Below, piece after piece: positions 33,808 through 41,834 of a stretch of 64,000 nucleotides of DNA. Positions within the stretch are counted from its first letter, which is position 1; each line of letters begins with the position of its first letter. Source of the stretch: Candidatus Villigracilis vicinus (lineage in GTDB: Bacteria > Chloroflexota > Anaerolineae > Anaerolineales > Villigracilaceae). Under the pieces are notes generated by a model. The model searched no databases, was not told the origin of the DNA, and was given only the letters and a program-made list of their open reading frames with translations. The stretch is from NCBI GenBank assembly GCA_016721315.1, contig JADKIL010000003.1:62001-126000 (forward strand), given 5' to 3'. The translations under genes were made by a program, and so were the position numbers.

Positions 33808-34658
33808 GATTTATTCTCCCAAGGAAAGGATTGATCAGGGGAAAGACGCCAGAAGATCAGCGCTTCTCCTTTATCTTCAAAAAAGTTTAAGACGGCCGCG
33901 CGAAGGCGCGAATCATAATGATTGGAAGCCGCTGTAAATCCGGGTTGTGAGGCGGGGTCTAGTTCGGTCAATTTCTGGCGGGCAACTTCCATATCTTGAA
34001 TATCACCCATTCGTGATTGATAGTCGTGCAACCTCTCAAAGTTTGTTTTCGGGAATTCAACTAATAAGGGGTGGATGATCTCGATGGAATAGCGGAATTT
34101 TTTAAATGCAATACGAAGTTTATGAATGCCAGGGATATTCTCTGAATCCAAAAAGTTGTAAGGCTGCAGAACGCGCGCGTAGGCTTCATCCACCGCAGCA
34201 AGGCTCTGTTCTACGAGATTTTCCTCCGGCAGGTTTTGAATCATTTCACGAGTTTTCTCGATACGCTTCGAAAGGTTTTTTATATCGTGCGCTTTCACGT
34301 GTTTACGCGTGGAGCGCATAAGTCTTTTCTCTTCATGCAGCCAGCGTTCTTGAGCCGCTGCCAACTCAGGGACATCATTAATGAATTCAGATACATCTGC
34401 CAGTAGAACCTGAATATCGCGCAGTTCATCCAGATCGTCGAGATGGTCTTTGAGTTCGCGGCGAATCTTTTGGATGCGTTTATGAGGAATAATGGAGCGC
34501 AGCAGGTCGAAGAGCGCCAACAAGCGTCGCGTTGCTACACGCAGGTCATGAACTGCCTCTTCTGAAAAGTTCTTACGGCAATTCTTTAATTCCAAATGAA
34601 ATCTTTTCCAGCGCGTATCAAGTGAGTCTACTAAAACGATTTTGGCGTTCATGGTCAT
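33804..34658 (-). CDS. CHAD domain protein, polyphosphate-binding
   Basis: 284 residues, mostly helical, rich in His, Arg and Lys. The CHAD (conserved histidine alpha-helical domain) pattern is visible: EEAVHDLRVATRRLLALFDLLR near 35-55, HLDDLDELRDIQVLL, and HKLRIAFKKFRYSIEIIHPLL. CHAD proteins bind polyphosphate and are often encoded next to ppk or triphosphatases. The gene overlaps both ppx and sixA by 4 nt, so all are translationally coupled. Confidence 0.92.
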   Translation of the reverse strand: MTMNAKIVLVDSLDTRWKRFHLELKNCRKNFSEEAVHDLRVATRRLLALFDLLRSIIPHKRIQKIRRELKDHLDDLDELRDIQVLLADVSEFINDVPELAAAQERWLHEEKRLMRSTRKHVKAHDIKNLSKRIEKTREMIQNLPEENLVEQSLAAVDEAYARVLQPYNFLDSENIPGIHKLRIAFKKFRYSIEIIHPLLVEFPKTNFERLHDYQSRMGDIQDMEVARQKLTELDPASQPGFTAASNHYDSRLRAAVLNFFEDKGEALIFWRLSPDQSFPWENKS

Positions 34659-36163
34659 TCCTCAATTTCCAGTTTCATGCCGAACACTTCTTGAAACAAA
34701 GAGCGGCGTTTTTCAAGTGCCCAGGTTTCAAGGCTCGAGCCGCCTCCGCCTTCTATTTTTAATAGCCATTTGTTTTTGACCTGCCGAAGGGTCACGCTTT
34801 TTACACGGCGCGTATGGCTGACGTCCATGGCATCGGCAAGGCGCAGCAGGACAGAAAGTTTGATGACCATGGAACGGTCTTTCGTTGACAAGGAGCGGAA
34901 GTTTTCGTCCTGCACGGTCGGCATGGATTTGCGATGGTAACGCGCAACATTGGCAACAATGTTTTGTTCACGGTTTGTCAGACCGATCAAGAGATTGGCT
35001 TTTAAAATGTAGTAGGTATGCTGGTTATGATCAACCGTATTAATGAAGTGACCAATATCATGCAATAACGCGGCAACTTCCAATAGCAGCTTATCCTCTG
35101 CTTCAAGGTTGTGCAGGGAGAGAGTCTGGTCGAATAATTTTCCGGCAAGGAAGGCAATCAGAATCGCATGCTCACCATCGAATTGATACTTTTCTCCAAG
35201 CCGCATCGCAGACATCCATACCTGTTCGTTTCGCGAAGTGCGCGGGGCCTTGCTCAAGCTTTGGGCAAGATCAAGCAGCAAACCATCTTTCAAGCCCACA
35301 CCCGGGATTTTGATCTCATTGACACGAGCTTCTTTGGCGATCGTTTTCAGTACGATGATCGCAGGCAGGATGACATCGGCGCGGTCGGGCTTGAGTTTAA
35401 GCTTTCGCATCCGCTCCTCAACCGGCATCTTGCTCAATATCTTGGAAAGTTTTTCCAACTCTTCAAACGTGATGGCTGAATCACTTTCGCGTTTAAAAAG
35501 TTTTTTACGCAGAGCCCCCATTTCTTCGATGTTTCCGCCGGTACCGATACACACATCTATTTTTTTGTGTTTGATCTCGCGTTCAATACGCCGCCGGGCA
35601 GCTTCGGCATATTCGCGCACCAATTCATCAAATGGAAGTTTGGCTGGCTTCTGGCTTAACTTTGCCAAAAGACGCACCGTGCCCATGTTGTAACTTTCAG
35701 TGGAAAGGATATTGTTTCCCTGTGAAAGGGTCACTTCGACGCTGCCTCCACCAATATCGACCAGCATAGTGTGTTTATTTTTGAGTGGAACCACACTGGA
35801 GACCGCCAGATGGATTAAACGCGCCTCCTCTTCCCCACTAATGATCTCTACTTTAATACCGGTTGCGCGCGCAATACGATTGCACAGGATGTCGCTGTTG
35901 CCCGCCTCGCGCATGGCACTGGTTGCCACCGCACGAATGCGTTCCACGCCGTAATCATCCGCCACTTTTCGAAAACGAATAAAGGCATCGAGAGCAAGCT
36001 GCGCTGTACCCTCCTGTATTTGTTTTAAAGAAAAAGCATCCTGCCCCAAACGAACAGGCAGGCGCAGGTTTTCGACCGTTTCCAATTTGTCTTCATAACT
36101 CAAACGCCCAACAACCAAACGCATGGCATTTGAGCCGACATCAATTGCGGCAAGAGTTTGCAT
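34655..36163 (-). CDS. ppx: Exopolyphosphatase / guanosine pentaphosphatase with HD domain
   Basis: 502 residues. The N-terminal ASKHA ATPase-type core begins AAIDVGSNAMRLVVGRL and has MLVDIGGGSVEVTLS and GTGGNIEEMG. A C-terminal HD-like domain (about 310-480) contains LLHDIGHFINTVDHNQH, as in the longer Ppx/GppA proteins. It removes terminal phosphate from polyphosphate (or pppGpp). First gene of the polyphosphate operon; the -10 at 36180-36185 leaves a leader of only about 10 nt. Confidence 0.95.
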   Translation of the reverse strand: MQTLAAIDVGSNAMRLVVGRLSYEDKLETVENLRLPVRLGQDAFSLKQIQEGTAQLALDAFIRFRKVADDYGVERIRAVATSAMREAGNSDILCNRIARATGIKVEIISGEEEARLIHLAVSSVVPLKNKHTMLVDIGGGSVEVTLSQGNNILSTESYNMGTVRLLAKLSQKPAKLPFDELVREYAEAARRRIEREIKHKKIDVCIGTGGNIEEMGALRKKLFKRESDSAITFEELEKLSKILSKMPVEERMRKLKLKPDRADVILPAIIVLKTIAKEARVNEIKIPGVGLKDGLLLDLAQSLSKAPRTSRNEQVWMSAMRLGEKYQFDGEHAILIAFLAGKLFDQTLSLHNLEAEDKLLLEVAALLHDIGHFINTVDHNQHTYYILKANLLIGLTNREQNIVANVARYHRKSMPTVQDENFRSLSTKDRSMVIKLSVLLRLADAMDVSHTRRVKSVTLRQVKNKWLLKIEGGGGSSLETWALEKRRSLFQEVFGMKLEIEE

Positions 36164-36179
36164 GAGGTACCTATACTTA

Positions 36180-36233
36180 ATTATACAGTGAGTTCACAAG
36201 GCACTCATGCTCTGGCTGTTAACAACAAGTAAA
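36180..36233 (-). promoter_or_regulatory. Pho box and promoter of the ppx-CHAD-sixA-ppk operon
   Basis: On the minus strand TTTAC (36233-36229) and TTAAC (36222-36218) are 11 bp apart; TATAAT (36185-36180) begins 37 bp after the second repeat. Divergent from the next Pho box. Confidence 0.65.
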
Positions 36234-36245
36234 GAAACAGGGGTA

Positions 36246-36299
36246 TTAAGCGCATCTTAACTTCTCGTTTTCAGCCTCTTAATTGCTTTTTGCTACACT
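36246..36299 (+). promoter_or_regulatory. Pho box and promoter of the GT-B gene
   Basis: TTAAG at 36246, TTAAC at 36257 and TTAAT at 36279 (steps of 11 and 22 bp), then TACACT at 36294-36299, extended by TGC. The -10 begins 15 bp after the last repeat. Confidence 0.7.
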
Positions 36300-36324
36300 C
36301 GCTCTATCACTGGAGCAACTAAAT

Positions 36325-37347
36325 ATGAAAAAAATATTATTTATCTGTGGATCACTCAATCAAACTACACAAATGCACCAGATTGCACAGCATTTGATGG
36401 ATGTATATGATTGCTATTTCACTCCCTACTATGCCGATGGAATTGAAGATATGTTTGCGCGATTGGGACTGTTAGATTTCACTGTCCTGGGTGGAAGGCA
36501 CCGGCGGGAAACAGATGCTTATCTTCAGCAAAAAAAACTCAAGGTAGACGTGAGAGGCGATAAACACGAGTACGATCTGGTCTTTACTTGCAGCGATCTG
36601 ATCATCCCAAAAAATATTCGCAATAAACGCATCATTCTGGTTCAAGAAGGGATCACAGAGCCTGAAGGTGTGGTGTATCAGTTTGTCCGCTGGCTGGGGC
36701 TTCCACGATATTTCGCAAATACGGCTGCCAATGGCTTATCCAACGCGTATGATCTGTTCTGCGTTGCATCAGAGGGATATGCCGAGCATTTCATTCGCAA
36801 GGGTGTGAAACCTGAAAAGATCGCCGTAACAGGTATTCCCAATTTCGATAATATGGCTGACTTCAAGAATAATGAATTCCCGATGCATGGGCATGTGTTG
36901 GTTGCCACCTCCCCCTTGCGTGAAACTTTCCGCCCAGATAATCGTTCTGCCTTCATTAAACGCTGTGTCGAGATCGCCGCTGATAAAAAATTGATCTTCA
37001 AACTGCATCCATTGGAAAACGCCCCCAGGGCAATACGCGAGATTGCCAAAGAAGCGCCTGATGCAACTGTTTTCACACATGGAAATGTATCTCACATGAT
37101 GGCAAATTCGGCAGTGGTCATCACCCAGCAATCCACCTCCACCTTTGTGGCAGTAGCATTGGGCAAAGAAGTGCATACCAGATTGAATGTAGCCGAATTG
37201 AAACGATTAATGCCCATCCAAAATAGCGGCACTTCAGCGGCACAGATCGCACATCTCTGCCAACGCATGTTACATACCCCTGAAGTGAATCTCAACCAAG
37301 CTTTCGGAAAAGCACGCCGCCAACAGACTTTACCAGAAGGTTCGTAA
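36325..37347 (+). CDS. GT-B-fold glycosyltransferase / CDP-glycerol transferase-like protein
   Basis: 340 residues. The N-terminal Rossmann half begins KKILFICGSLNQTTQMHQIAQHL, and the C-terminal half has VLVATSPLRETFRPDN, LIFKLHPLENAPRAIREI and the nucleotide-binding loop ITQQSTSTFVAVALGKEV. This layout occurs in UDP-GlcNAc 2-epimerase, CDP-glycerol glycerophosphotransferase and related transferases; the substrate is not clear. GGAG lies 9 nt before the ATG. Control by a Pho box suggests a role in phosphate starvation, for instance changing membrane or wall polymers to phosphate-free ones (inference). Confidence 0.65.
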   Translation: MKKILFICGSLNQTTQMHQIAQHLMDVYDCYFTPYYADGIEDMFARLGLLDFTVLGGRHRRETDAYLQQKKLKVDVRGDKHEYDLVFTCSDLIIPKNIRNKRIILVQEGITEPEGVVYQFVRWLGLPRYFANTAANGLSNAYDLFCVASEGYAEHFIRKGVKPEKIAVTGIPNFDNMADFKNNEFPMHGHVLVATSPLRETFRPDNRSAFIKRCVEIAADKKLIFKLHPLENAPRAIREIAKEAPDATVFTHGNVSHMMANSAVVITQQSTSTFVAVALGKEVHTRLNVAELKRLMPIQNSGTSAAQIAHLCQRMLHTPEVNLNQAFGKARRQQTLPEGS

Positions 37348-37362
37348 AACCTTTCATAACCG

Positions 37363-37416
37363 TTTACCAGTTGTTAACTGGTTCTTAAGTCCATCACAAT
37401 GTGTTCGTTGTAAGAT
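37363..37416 (+). promoter_or_regulatory. Pho box and promoter of the 35-residue gene
   Basis: TTTAC (37363), TTAAC (37374) and TTAAG (37385) stand exactly 11 bp apart, then TAAGAT at 37411-37416, 26 bp after the last repeat. The -10 ends 6 nt before the ATG at 37423. Confidence 0.7.
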
Positions 37417-37422
37417 ACAAGC

Positions 37423-37530
37423 ATGGAAACGATCTTCGCTTTGTTTTTATTTATCTCCCTGCTGACCGTCTTCACTATAGACGCCTCTCGCAAACGCCGC
37501 GAGTTTTTGCAGAACCAAAGCCGCGCGTAG
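37423..37530 (+). CDS. 35-residue membrane peptide under Pho control
   Basis: The frame starts with ATG at 37423 and ends with TAG. The peptide begins METIFALFLFISLLTVFTID, one membrane helix, and ends in a basic tail (ASRKRREFLQNQSRA). A three-repeat Pho box and a -10 placed so that transcription would start at the ATG support a real leaderless gene. Small single-helix proteins often modulate transporters or sensor kinases; the partner here could be PhoR or a Pst protein, but this is a guess. Confidence 0.55.
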   Translation: METIFALFLFISLLTVFTIDASRKRREFLQNQSRA

Positions 37531-37594
37531 TTCTTTTTCATAACTTCTTCTCCTCCTTCCTTTGCCACCCGCCCTCATCCGGCGGGTGGAATCG

Positions 37595-37648
37595 TTAACA
37601 AAATCTGCACAAATATTTCAAACTCCCTTAACAGCCTCCAGATACACT
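37595..37648 (+). promoter_or_regulatory. Pho box and promoter upstream of the PHP gene
   Basis: TTAAC at 37595 and 37628 are 33 bp (three 11-bp steps) apart, with TTCAA at 37617. TACACT (37643-37648) begins 15 bp after the last repeat. The predicted start is at 37655, where a 27-codon frame (37655-37738) opens with ATG before the PHP gene. Confidence 0.6.
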
Positions 37649-37787
37649 ATCAGCATGAATGCGGTGACAGTCACGAAAATTACTGGCATCTGGGCAAACC
37701 CATCCCAGCGGGATTGTCACCCATCATTCTTTTCATGAAACTTTCCGCGCCTAACGCGGTCTAACTGGATATAAATTGGAGAATTCA

Positions 37788-38495
37788 ATGGGACTTGCAG
37801 ACTTACACTTACACACGATCTACAGCTACGATGGCACCGCCACCGTTCCTGCTGTTTTGCGCCGCGCACATGAGATCGGCTTGAACGTCATCGCCATCAC
37901 CGACCACGATGAGATCGCAGGCGCACTGGAAGCGGTCAAGCTCGCCTCACACTACGGCGTGGAAGTTATCCCTGGAAGTGAGATCACCACCGCAGAAGGC
38001 GATTTGCTCGCGCTCTTCATTCACGAAAAAATCAAGCCCGGTCTTTCGCTCATCGAAACCCTGCTGCGTATACAGGATCAAGGCGGGGTTGCCATTGCCG
38101 CACACCCCATGGCAGGCGGAATGGGCATGAAAAGCCTAACCCCTGCTTCCATCTTGAAAGCATTGAAACATCCCCTGGCAGCCCGAACCCTGCTCGGAAT
38201 CGAAACCTATAACGGCACCGCCATTGACCGTATTAGTAATCATGCGACTAACATATTTGCCAAAGGATTGAACATTGCGCACACCGGCAACAGCGATGCG
38301 CACGTCATCGACACGATCGGGTTTGGCGCTACAGAATTCCCCGGAAGCACCGCCGCTGATCTGCTTCAAGCCTTACACGAACGAACCACGCGCGTTCGCA
38401 AGCTGAACGAATGGAGCGCAATTCGCGTGGTCAGTAGTTGGGGTTTCAGATATATTGAAAGCACCTTTGCCCGCCTGACGACAGTACGCGTATAA
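37788..38495 (+). CDS. PHP-domain phosphoesterase
   Basis: 235 residues. The metal-binding motifs of the PHP family are in order: DLHLHTIYS (residues 4-12), ITDHDEIAGA, PGSEITT, IAAHPMAG and HTGNSDAH. The compact size fits the YciV/TrpH nucleoside-3',5'-bisphosphate phosphatase group or related small phosphatases. TTGGAG lies before the ATG at 37788. With its Pho box, it probably scavenges phosphate from an organic ester in the cytoplasm (inference). The substrate is unknown. Confidence 0.88.
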   Translation: MGLADLHLHTIYSYDGTATVPAVLRRAHEIGLNVIAITDHDEIAGALEAVKLASHYGVEVIPGSEITTAEGDLLALFIHEKIKPGLSLIETLLRIQDQGGVAIAAHPMAGGMGMKSLTPASILKALKHPLAARTLLGIETYNGTAIDRISNHATNIFAKGLNIAHTGNSDAHVIDTIGFGATEFPGSTAADLLQALHERTTRVRKLNEWSAIRVVSSWGFRYIESTFARLTTVRV

Positions 38496-38513
38496 CCTTC
38501 AAACCAAAGAGCC

Positions 38514-38542
38514 TTAACGCGAGTTTACCCTGCGGGTACAAT
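38514..38542 (+). promoter_or_regulatory. Pho box and promoter of surE
   Basis: TTAAC at 38514 and TTACC at 38525 (11 bp), with ATAAC at 38492 two steps upstream. TACAAT (38537-38542) follows. Its distance (12 bp from the last repeat) differs from the 15/26/37 rule of the other boxes. Confidence 0.55.
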
Positions 38543-38659
38543 GGCGTGAATCAGGCGAATGACGCGTTTTTTCGCGCTATTCGCCCTCTTTGCGCCGATC
38601 GCAGTATTATCTTTTCCATATACAATTATGAAAACAACATTTCGAAGGAAGCATACATT

Positions 38660-39433
38660 ATGACCAAACGAATCCTAGTTACCAACGACGATGGCGTGCT
38701 CGCCCCCGGCTTGCTCGCCCTCTCGAAAGAAATGCGAAACCTCGGCGATGTGACCATCCTCGCCCCCGATCGAAACTGGTCAGGCGGCGGTCACGTTAAA
38801 ACCTTAGACCGCGCCCTGCGTGTGCGTGAATTCCGTCTTGAAGATGGCTCTCAAGCCTTCGCCAGTGATGGCGCCCCCAGTGACTGTGTCTCGCTTGCAT
38901 TGCTCGGCTACTTCAAAGAAAAATTTGACCTGGTCGTCTCTGGCATTAACGTAGGCGCGAACCTCGGTCACGACGTAACCTACTCTGGTACTGTCACTGC
39001 TGCCATGGAAGCCGTTATCACCGGTATTCCTGGTGTGGCTGTCTCGCTTGAAGTCTCAGAAGCTCACATCGGCCCGCTGGATTTTTCCGCCTCGGCATAT
39101 GCCGCCCGCATTGCCGCAGAAAATGTGCTATCGCATGGGTTACCTCAAGATACCCTGCTCAACGTCAATATTCCTGCTTTAGGTAAAGAAGAGATCAAAG
39201 GTTTCCGAGTCACCCGTCAGGGGCTGCGCGTATATCACAGCCGTCTTGACGAACGGATTGACCCGCGCAACCGCCCATATTATTGGATCGGCGGCGACGC
39301 CCCCACTGGTGTACCCGAATCTGGCACCGATGTCGGCGCATTGGCAGAGGGCTACATCTCCATCAGCCCACTGCAACTTGACCTTACCGCGTATCGCGCC
39401 CTCTCAGATGTCAGCACCTGGGAATGGAAATAA
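38660..39433 (+). CDS. surE: 5'/3'-nucleotidase SurE
   Basis: 257 residues. The signature start RILVTNDDGVLAPGL and the active-site segments APDRNWSGGGH, SDGAPSDCVSLAL, SGINVGANLGHDVTYSGTVTAAMEA are present. SurE hydrolyses nucleoside 5'- and 3'-monophosphates and short polyphosphates, which fits the surrounding polyphosphate genes. I chose the ATG at 38660, with AAGGAAG upstream; a GTG at 38546 would add a 38-residue extension not typical of SurE. Confidence 0.95.
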   Translation: MTKRILVTNDDGVLAPGLLALSKEMRNLGDVTILAPDRNWSGGGHVKTLDRALRVREFRLEDGSQAFASDGAPSDCVSLALLGYFKEKFDLVVSGINVGANLGHDVTYSGTVTAAMEAVITGIPGVAVSLEVSEAHIGPLDFSASAYAARIAAENVLSHGLPQDTLLNVNIPALGKEEIKGFRVTRQGLRVYHSRLDERIDPRNRPYYWIGGDAPTGVPESGTDVGALAEGYISISPLQLDLTAYRALSDVSTWEWK

Positions 39434-39437
39434 AAAC

Positions 39438-39582
39438 GACCCCGAAGGGGTCAAATGATTCTAGCTTTCGCAGATCTTAAAAACCAACCCCAAAGGGGTG
39501 GCATAGATTTGTATCTATATCATCCCTTCGGGATTTTGCTTCGGATTAACCTAGTTCTATAATCATTACACCCCTTCGGGGT
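39438..39582. repeat. Cluster of four short CCCnnnGGG palindromes
   Basis: GACCCCGAAGGGGTC (39438-39452), ACCCCAAAGGGGT (39487-39499), ATCCCTTCGGGAT (39532-39544) and ACCCCTTCGGGGT (39570-39582) fill the gap between the convergent surE and manA. Each can form a tight hairpin. The last touches the manA stop codon. Confidence 0.8.
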
Positions 39583-40529
39583 TATACACTGGCTTTTAGA
39601 ACTCGACTCTTCTGTAACGGTGTGATTTGATATGCACCACAACATGCGGGGATCAACAGCGTCTCAAATTTATTGAGGACGAACGCCTCACCCTCCGCCG
39701 ATACCTGGACTTGCCCCTCGATCACGGTCACCCCGTGAAAGGATTCGCCCCTCGTCTCCAAGCGGACAGTTTTCTTCTCCACTCGAATTTCATCCAACTG
39801 AAAATACTGACATTGCGTGAGTGTGGTAACTTCGCCATCTTCCATCTGCGGCGGCTTGACCGGTAACGACGCGGCATTGGGGTTGGAGACTGCCACGGCT
39901 TTATCAATGTGCAATTTGCGCGTTTCGGTTTCGGGGCGACCCCAATCATAAACGCGATAGGTGATATCGGATGTCTGTTGAATTTCGTAGATCAACATGC
40001 CCGGTCCCAGTGCATGGACGGTGCCCGGGTGCATGAACAAAGTGTCCCCCGCCGTCACTTTTACTTTTTCCACCAACTCCAAAATAGATTCGCTTTTGCT
40101 TTGAATGGCTGCTGTCAACTGCTCGGCAGAAACATTCGGCTTAATGCCTGCCACCAATTCAGCATTGAGTTCGGCTTCAAGCACATGCCAAGCTTCGGTC
40201 TTGCCGAACAAGCCTTCCCCTTCCAGCTTTTGTGCCTGCTCATCATTCGGGTGAACTTGTAATGAGAGCCACTGGGCACAATCCAATATCTTCACCAACA
40301 CGGGAAATCGATTGCCCGTCTGCGCGACGGCTTTTGTGCCGAGCAGGTCCACGCCAAATTCGAGGGAAAGGTCTGAGAGGGCACGCCCGGCATACGGTCC
40401 AGATGTGATGCGGTTGCCTGCAAAGATGATCCATGCCTCAGCGGTGGGAACGACCTCCGGGCGGAGTCTCGCTCCACCCCAGACGTAGTCACGATATTCG
40501 GGAGCCAGTGAGAAGGGAAGTTTGTTCAT
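39582..40529 (-). CDS. manA: Mannose-6-phosphate isomerase, class I
   Basis: 315 residues from the ATG at 40529. Type I phosphomannose isomerase with metal-binding motifs: LQVHPNDEQA, KTEAWHVLEAE, and VHALGPGMLIYEIQQTSDITYRVYDWGR, ending in a cupin domain. It interconverts mannose-6-phosphate and fructose-6-phosphate. TACAAT at 40536-40541 (minus) ends 6 nt before the ATG, so the mRNA is probably leaderless. A longer frame upstream (to 40652) would overlap the pstS Pho box and is not used. Confidence 0.93.
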   Translation of the reverse strand: MNKLPFSLAPEYRDYVWGGARLRPEVVPTAEAWIIFAGNRITSGPYAGRALSDLSLEFGVDLLGTKAVAQTGNRFPVLVKILDCAQWLSLQVHPNDEQAQKLEGEGLFGKTEAWHVLEAELNAELVAGIKPNVSAEQLTAAIQSKSESILELVEKVKVTAGDTLFMHPGTVHALGPGMLIYEIQQTSDITYRVYDWGRPETETRKLHIDKAVAVSNPNAASLPVKPPQMEDGEVTTLTQCQYFQLDEIRVEKKTVRLETRGESFHGVTVIEGQVQVSAEGEAFVLNKFETLLIPACCGAYQITPLQKSRVLKASV

Positions 40530-40585
40530 GGGGTAATTGTAACGGAATTTGACGATGAACCGTGGACCATTGACCATGGTCGTTC

Positions 40586-40639
40586 TTAACAAGATGTTAA
40601 CCCATCCTTCCATTGACCTTAAGAGGCGGTTGATAACAT
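40586..40639 (+). promoter_or_regulatory. Four-repeat Pho box and promoter of pstS
   Basis: TTAAC (40586), TTAAC (40597), TTCCA (40608) and TTAAG (40619) are each 11 bp apart, the longest array in the window. TAACAT (40634-40639), 15 bp after the last repeat, is the likely -10. Confidence 0.75.
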
Positions 40640-40675
40640 CACGAGCGTACAAAAAAAATAGGAGAAATTAGAGAA

Positions 40676-41734
40676 ATGTCCAAAATCGTTCGTACGTCCC
40701 TTTTCCTCATGGTGGCTTTGAGCCTCGTGCTCGCCGCCTGCGGTGCTCCTGCCGAAGAAGCACCTGCTACTGAAGTCGCTACCGAAGTGGCCGCAACTGA
40801 AGTTGCTACTGAAGCGCCCACCGAAGACCCAATGGCTGCCTATGCCCCAGATGCCGTTGAAGGTGATGTAGTCACCGCCGGTTCCTCCACCGTCTTCCCG
40901 CTCTCCGAACGCATGGCTGAAGAATTCCAGAACGAAGGCTTTACTGGCAACGTCACTGTTGACAGCATCGGCACTGGCGCTGGTTTCGAACGCTTCTGCA
41001 CCGCTGGAGAGTCCGATATCTCCAACGCTTCCCGCAAGATCAAGGACAGCGAAGTTGAAGCTTGTGCCGCCATTGGTCGCACCCCCGTTGAATTCCGCGT
41101 GGGCACCGATGCTCTCGCTGTGGTCGTAAGCTCCAGCAATGATTTCGTTACCAACCTCACCAAGGAACAGCTTGGCAAGATCTACACCGGAGAGTTCAAG
41201 ACTTGGGATCAGGTCGATGCCTCCTTCCCCGCTGAAGCCATCCTCATCTACTCCCCCGGCGCTGACTCCGGCACATTCGACTACTTCGTTGAAGCTGTGG
41301 TCGCTCCTCTGACCCTCAATGCCGAAGGCAAAGCTGACACCAAACTTGGTGAAGAAGCTGTCCTCGGTCTCGAAGGCGCTCAGTTCTCTGAAGATGACAA
41401 CGTCCTCGTTCAGGGTGTTGAAGGCAGCCCCTACGCTATTGGTTACTTCGGTTACGCTTACTTCGTCGAGAACCAGGGCGCTTTGAAAGCCCTCAACATC
41501 GAAGGTGTGGAGCCCAATCAGGAAGATGTGGACAACGGCACTTACCCGCTTGCCCGCCCGCTCTTCATCTACTCTGATGCTGCGATCATGCAGGAAAAGC
41601 CCCAAGTTGCCGCTTTCATCTACTTCTACCTCTCCAATGTCAATGACAACGTCATCGATGTAGGTTACTTCCCCGCTCCTGCTGCTGACCTCGAAGCCTC
41701 CATGGCTGCCTGGGAAGCCGCGACGACCAAGTAA
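40676..41734 (+). CDS. pstS: Phosphate ABC transporter substrate-binding lipoprotein PstS (system 1)
   Basis: 352 residues. A signal peptide ends in the lipobox VLAACG (about Cys21), followed by a Glu/Ala/Thr linker. The binding fold has the phosphate contacts of PstS: AGSSTVFPLSERMAEEF, GTGAGFERFCTAGESDISNASRKIK and PGADSGTFDYF. It catches phosphate outside the membrane and delivers it to PstCA. First gene of the pstSCAB-arsC-phoU operon behind the strongest Pho box. AGGAG precedes the start. Confidence 0.96.
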   Translation: MSKIVRTSLFLMVALSLVLAACGAPAEEAPATEVATEVAATEVATEAPTEDPMAAYAPDAVEGDVVTAGSSTVFPLSERMAEEFQNEGFTGNVTVDSIGTGAGFERFCTAGESDISNASRKIKDSEVEACAAIGRTPVEFRVGTDALAVVVSSSNDFVTNLTKEQLGKIYTGEFKTWDQVDASFPAEAILIYSPGADSGTFDYFVEAVVAPLTLNAEGKADTKLGEEAVLGLEGAQFSEDDNVLVQGVEGSPYAIGYFGYAYFVENQGALKALNIEGVEPNQEDVDNGTYPLARPLFIYSDAAIMQEKPQVAAFIYFYLSNVNDNVIDVGYFPAPAADLEASMAAWEAATTK

Positions 41735-41751
41735 TTGAATTGAATACAAAA

Positions 41752-41784
41752 GGGCTGGTCTCTGAAAATGGGACCAGCCCATTT
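41752..41784 (+). terminator. Hairpin between pstS and pstC (probable attenuator)
   Basis: GGGCTGGTC (41752-41760) and GACCAGCCC (41772-41780) form a 9-bp stem followed by a weak T stretch (ATTTCT). It probably gives more pstS than downstream mRNA or protects its 3' end. Confidence 0.6.
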
Positions 41785-41834
41785 CTGCTGTAAAAGGGTA
41801 GCAACGAACCCACCATAGCACAGAGAGAAAATGT

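Noticed and set aside
38546..39433. N-terminally extended SurE from GTG 38546
   Set aside because: The SurE family starts at the RILVTNDDG strand, and a good ribosome site precedes the ATG at 38660. A leaderless GTG start is not excluded but less likely.
39582..40652. Long form of ManA starting at 40652
   Set aside because: It would cover the pstS Pho box; the normal ManA start MNKLPFSLAPEYRD lies at 40529 with its own -10 box.
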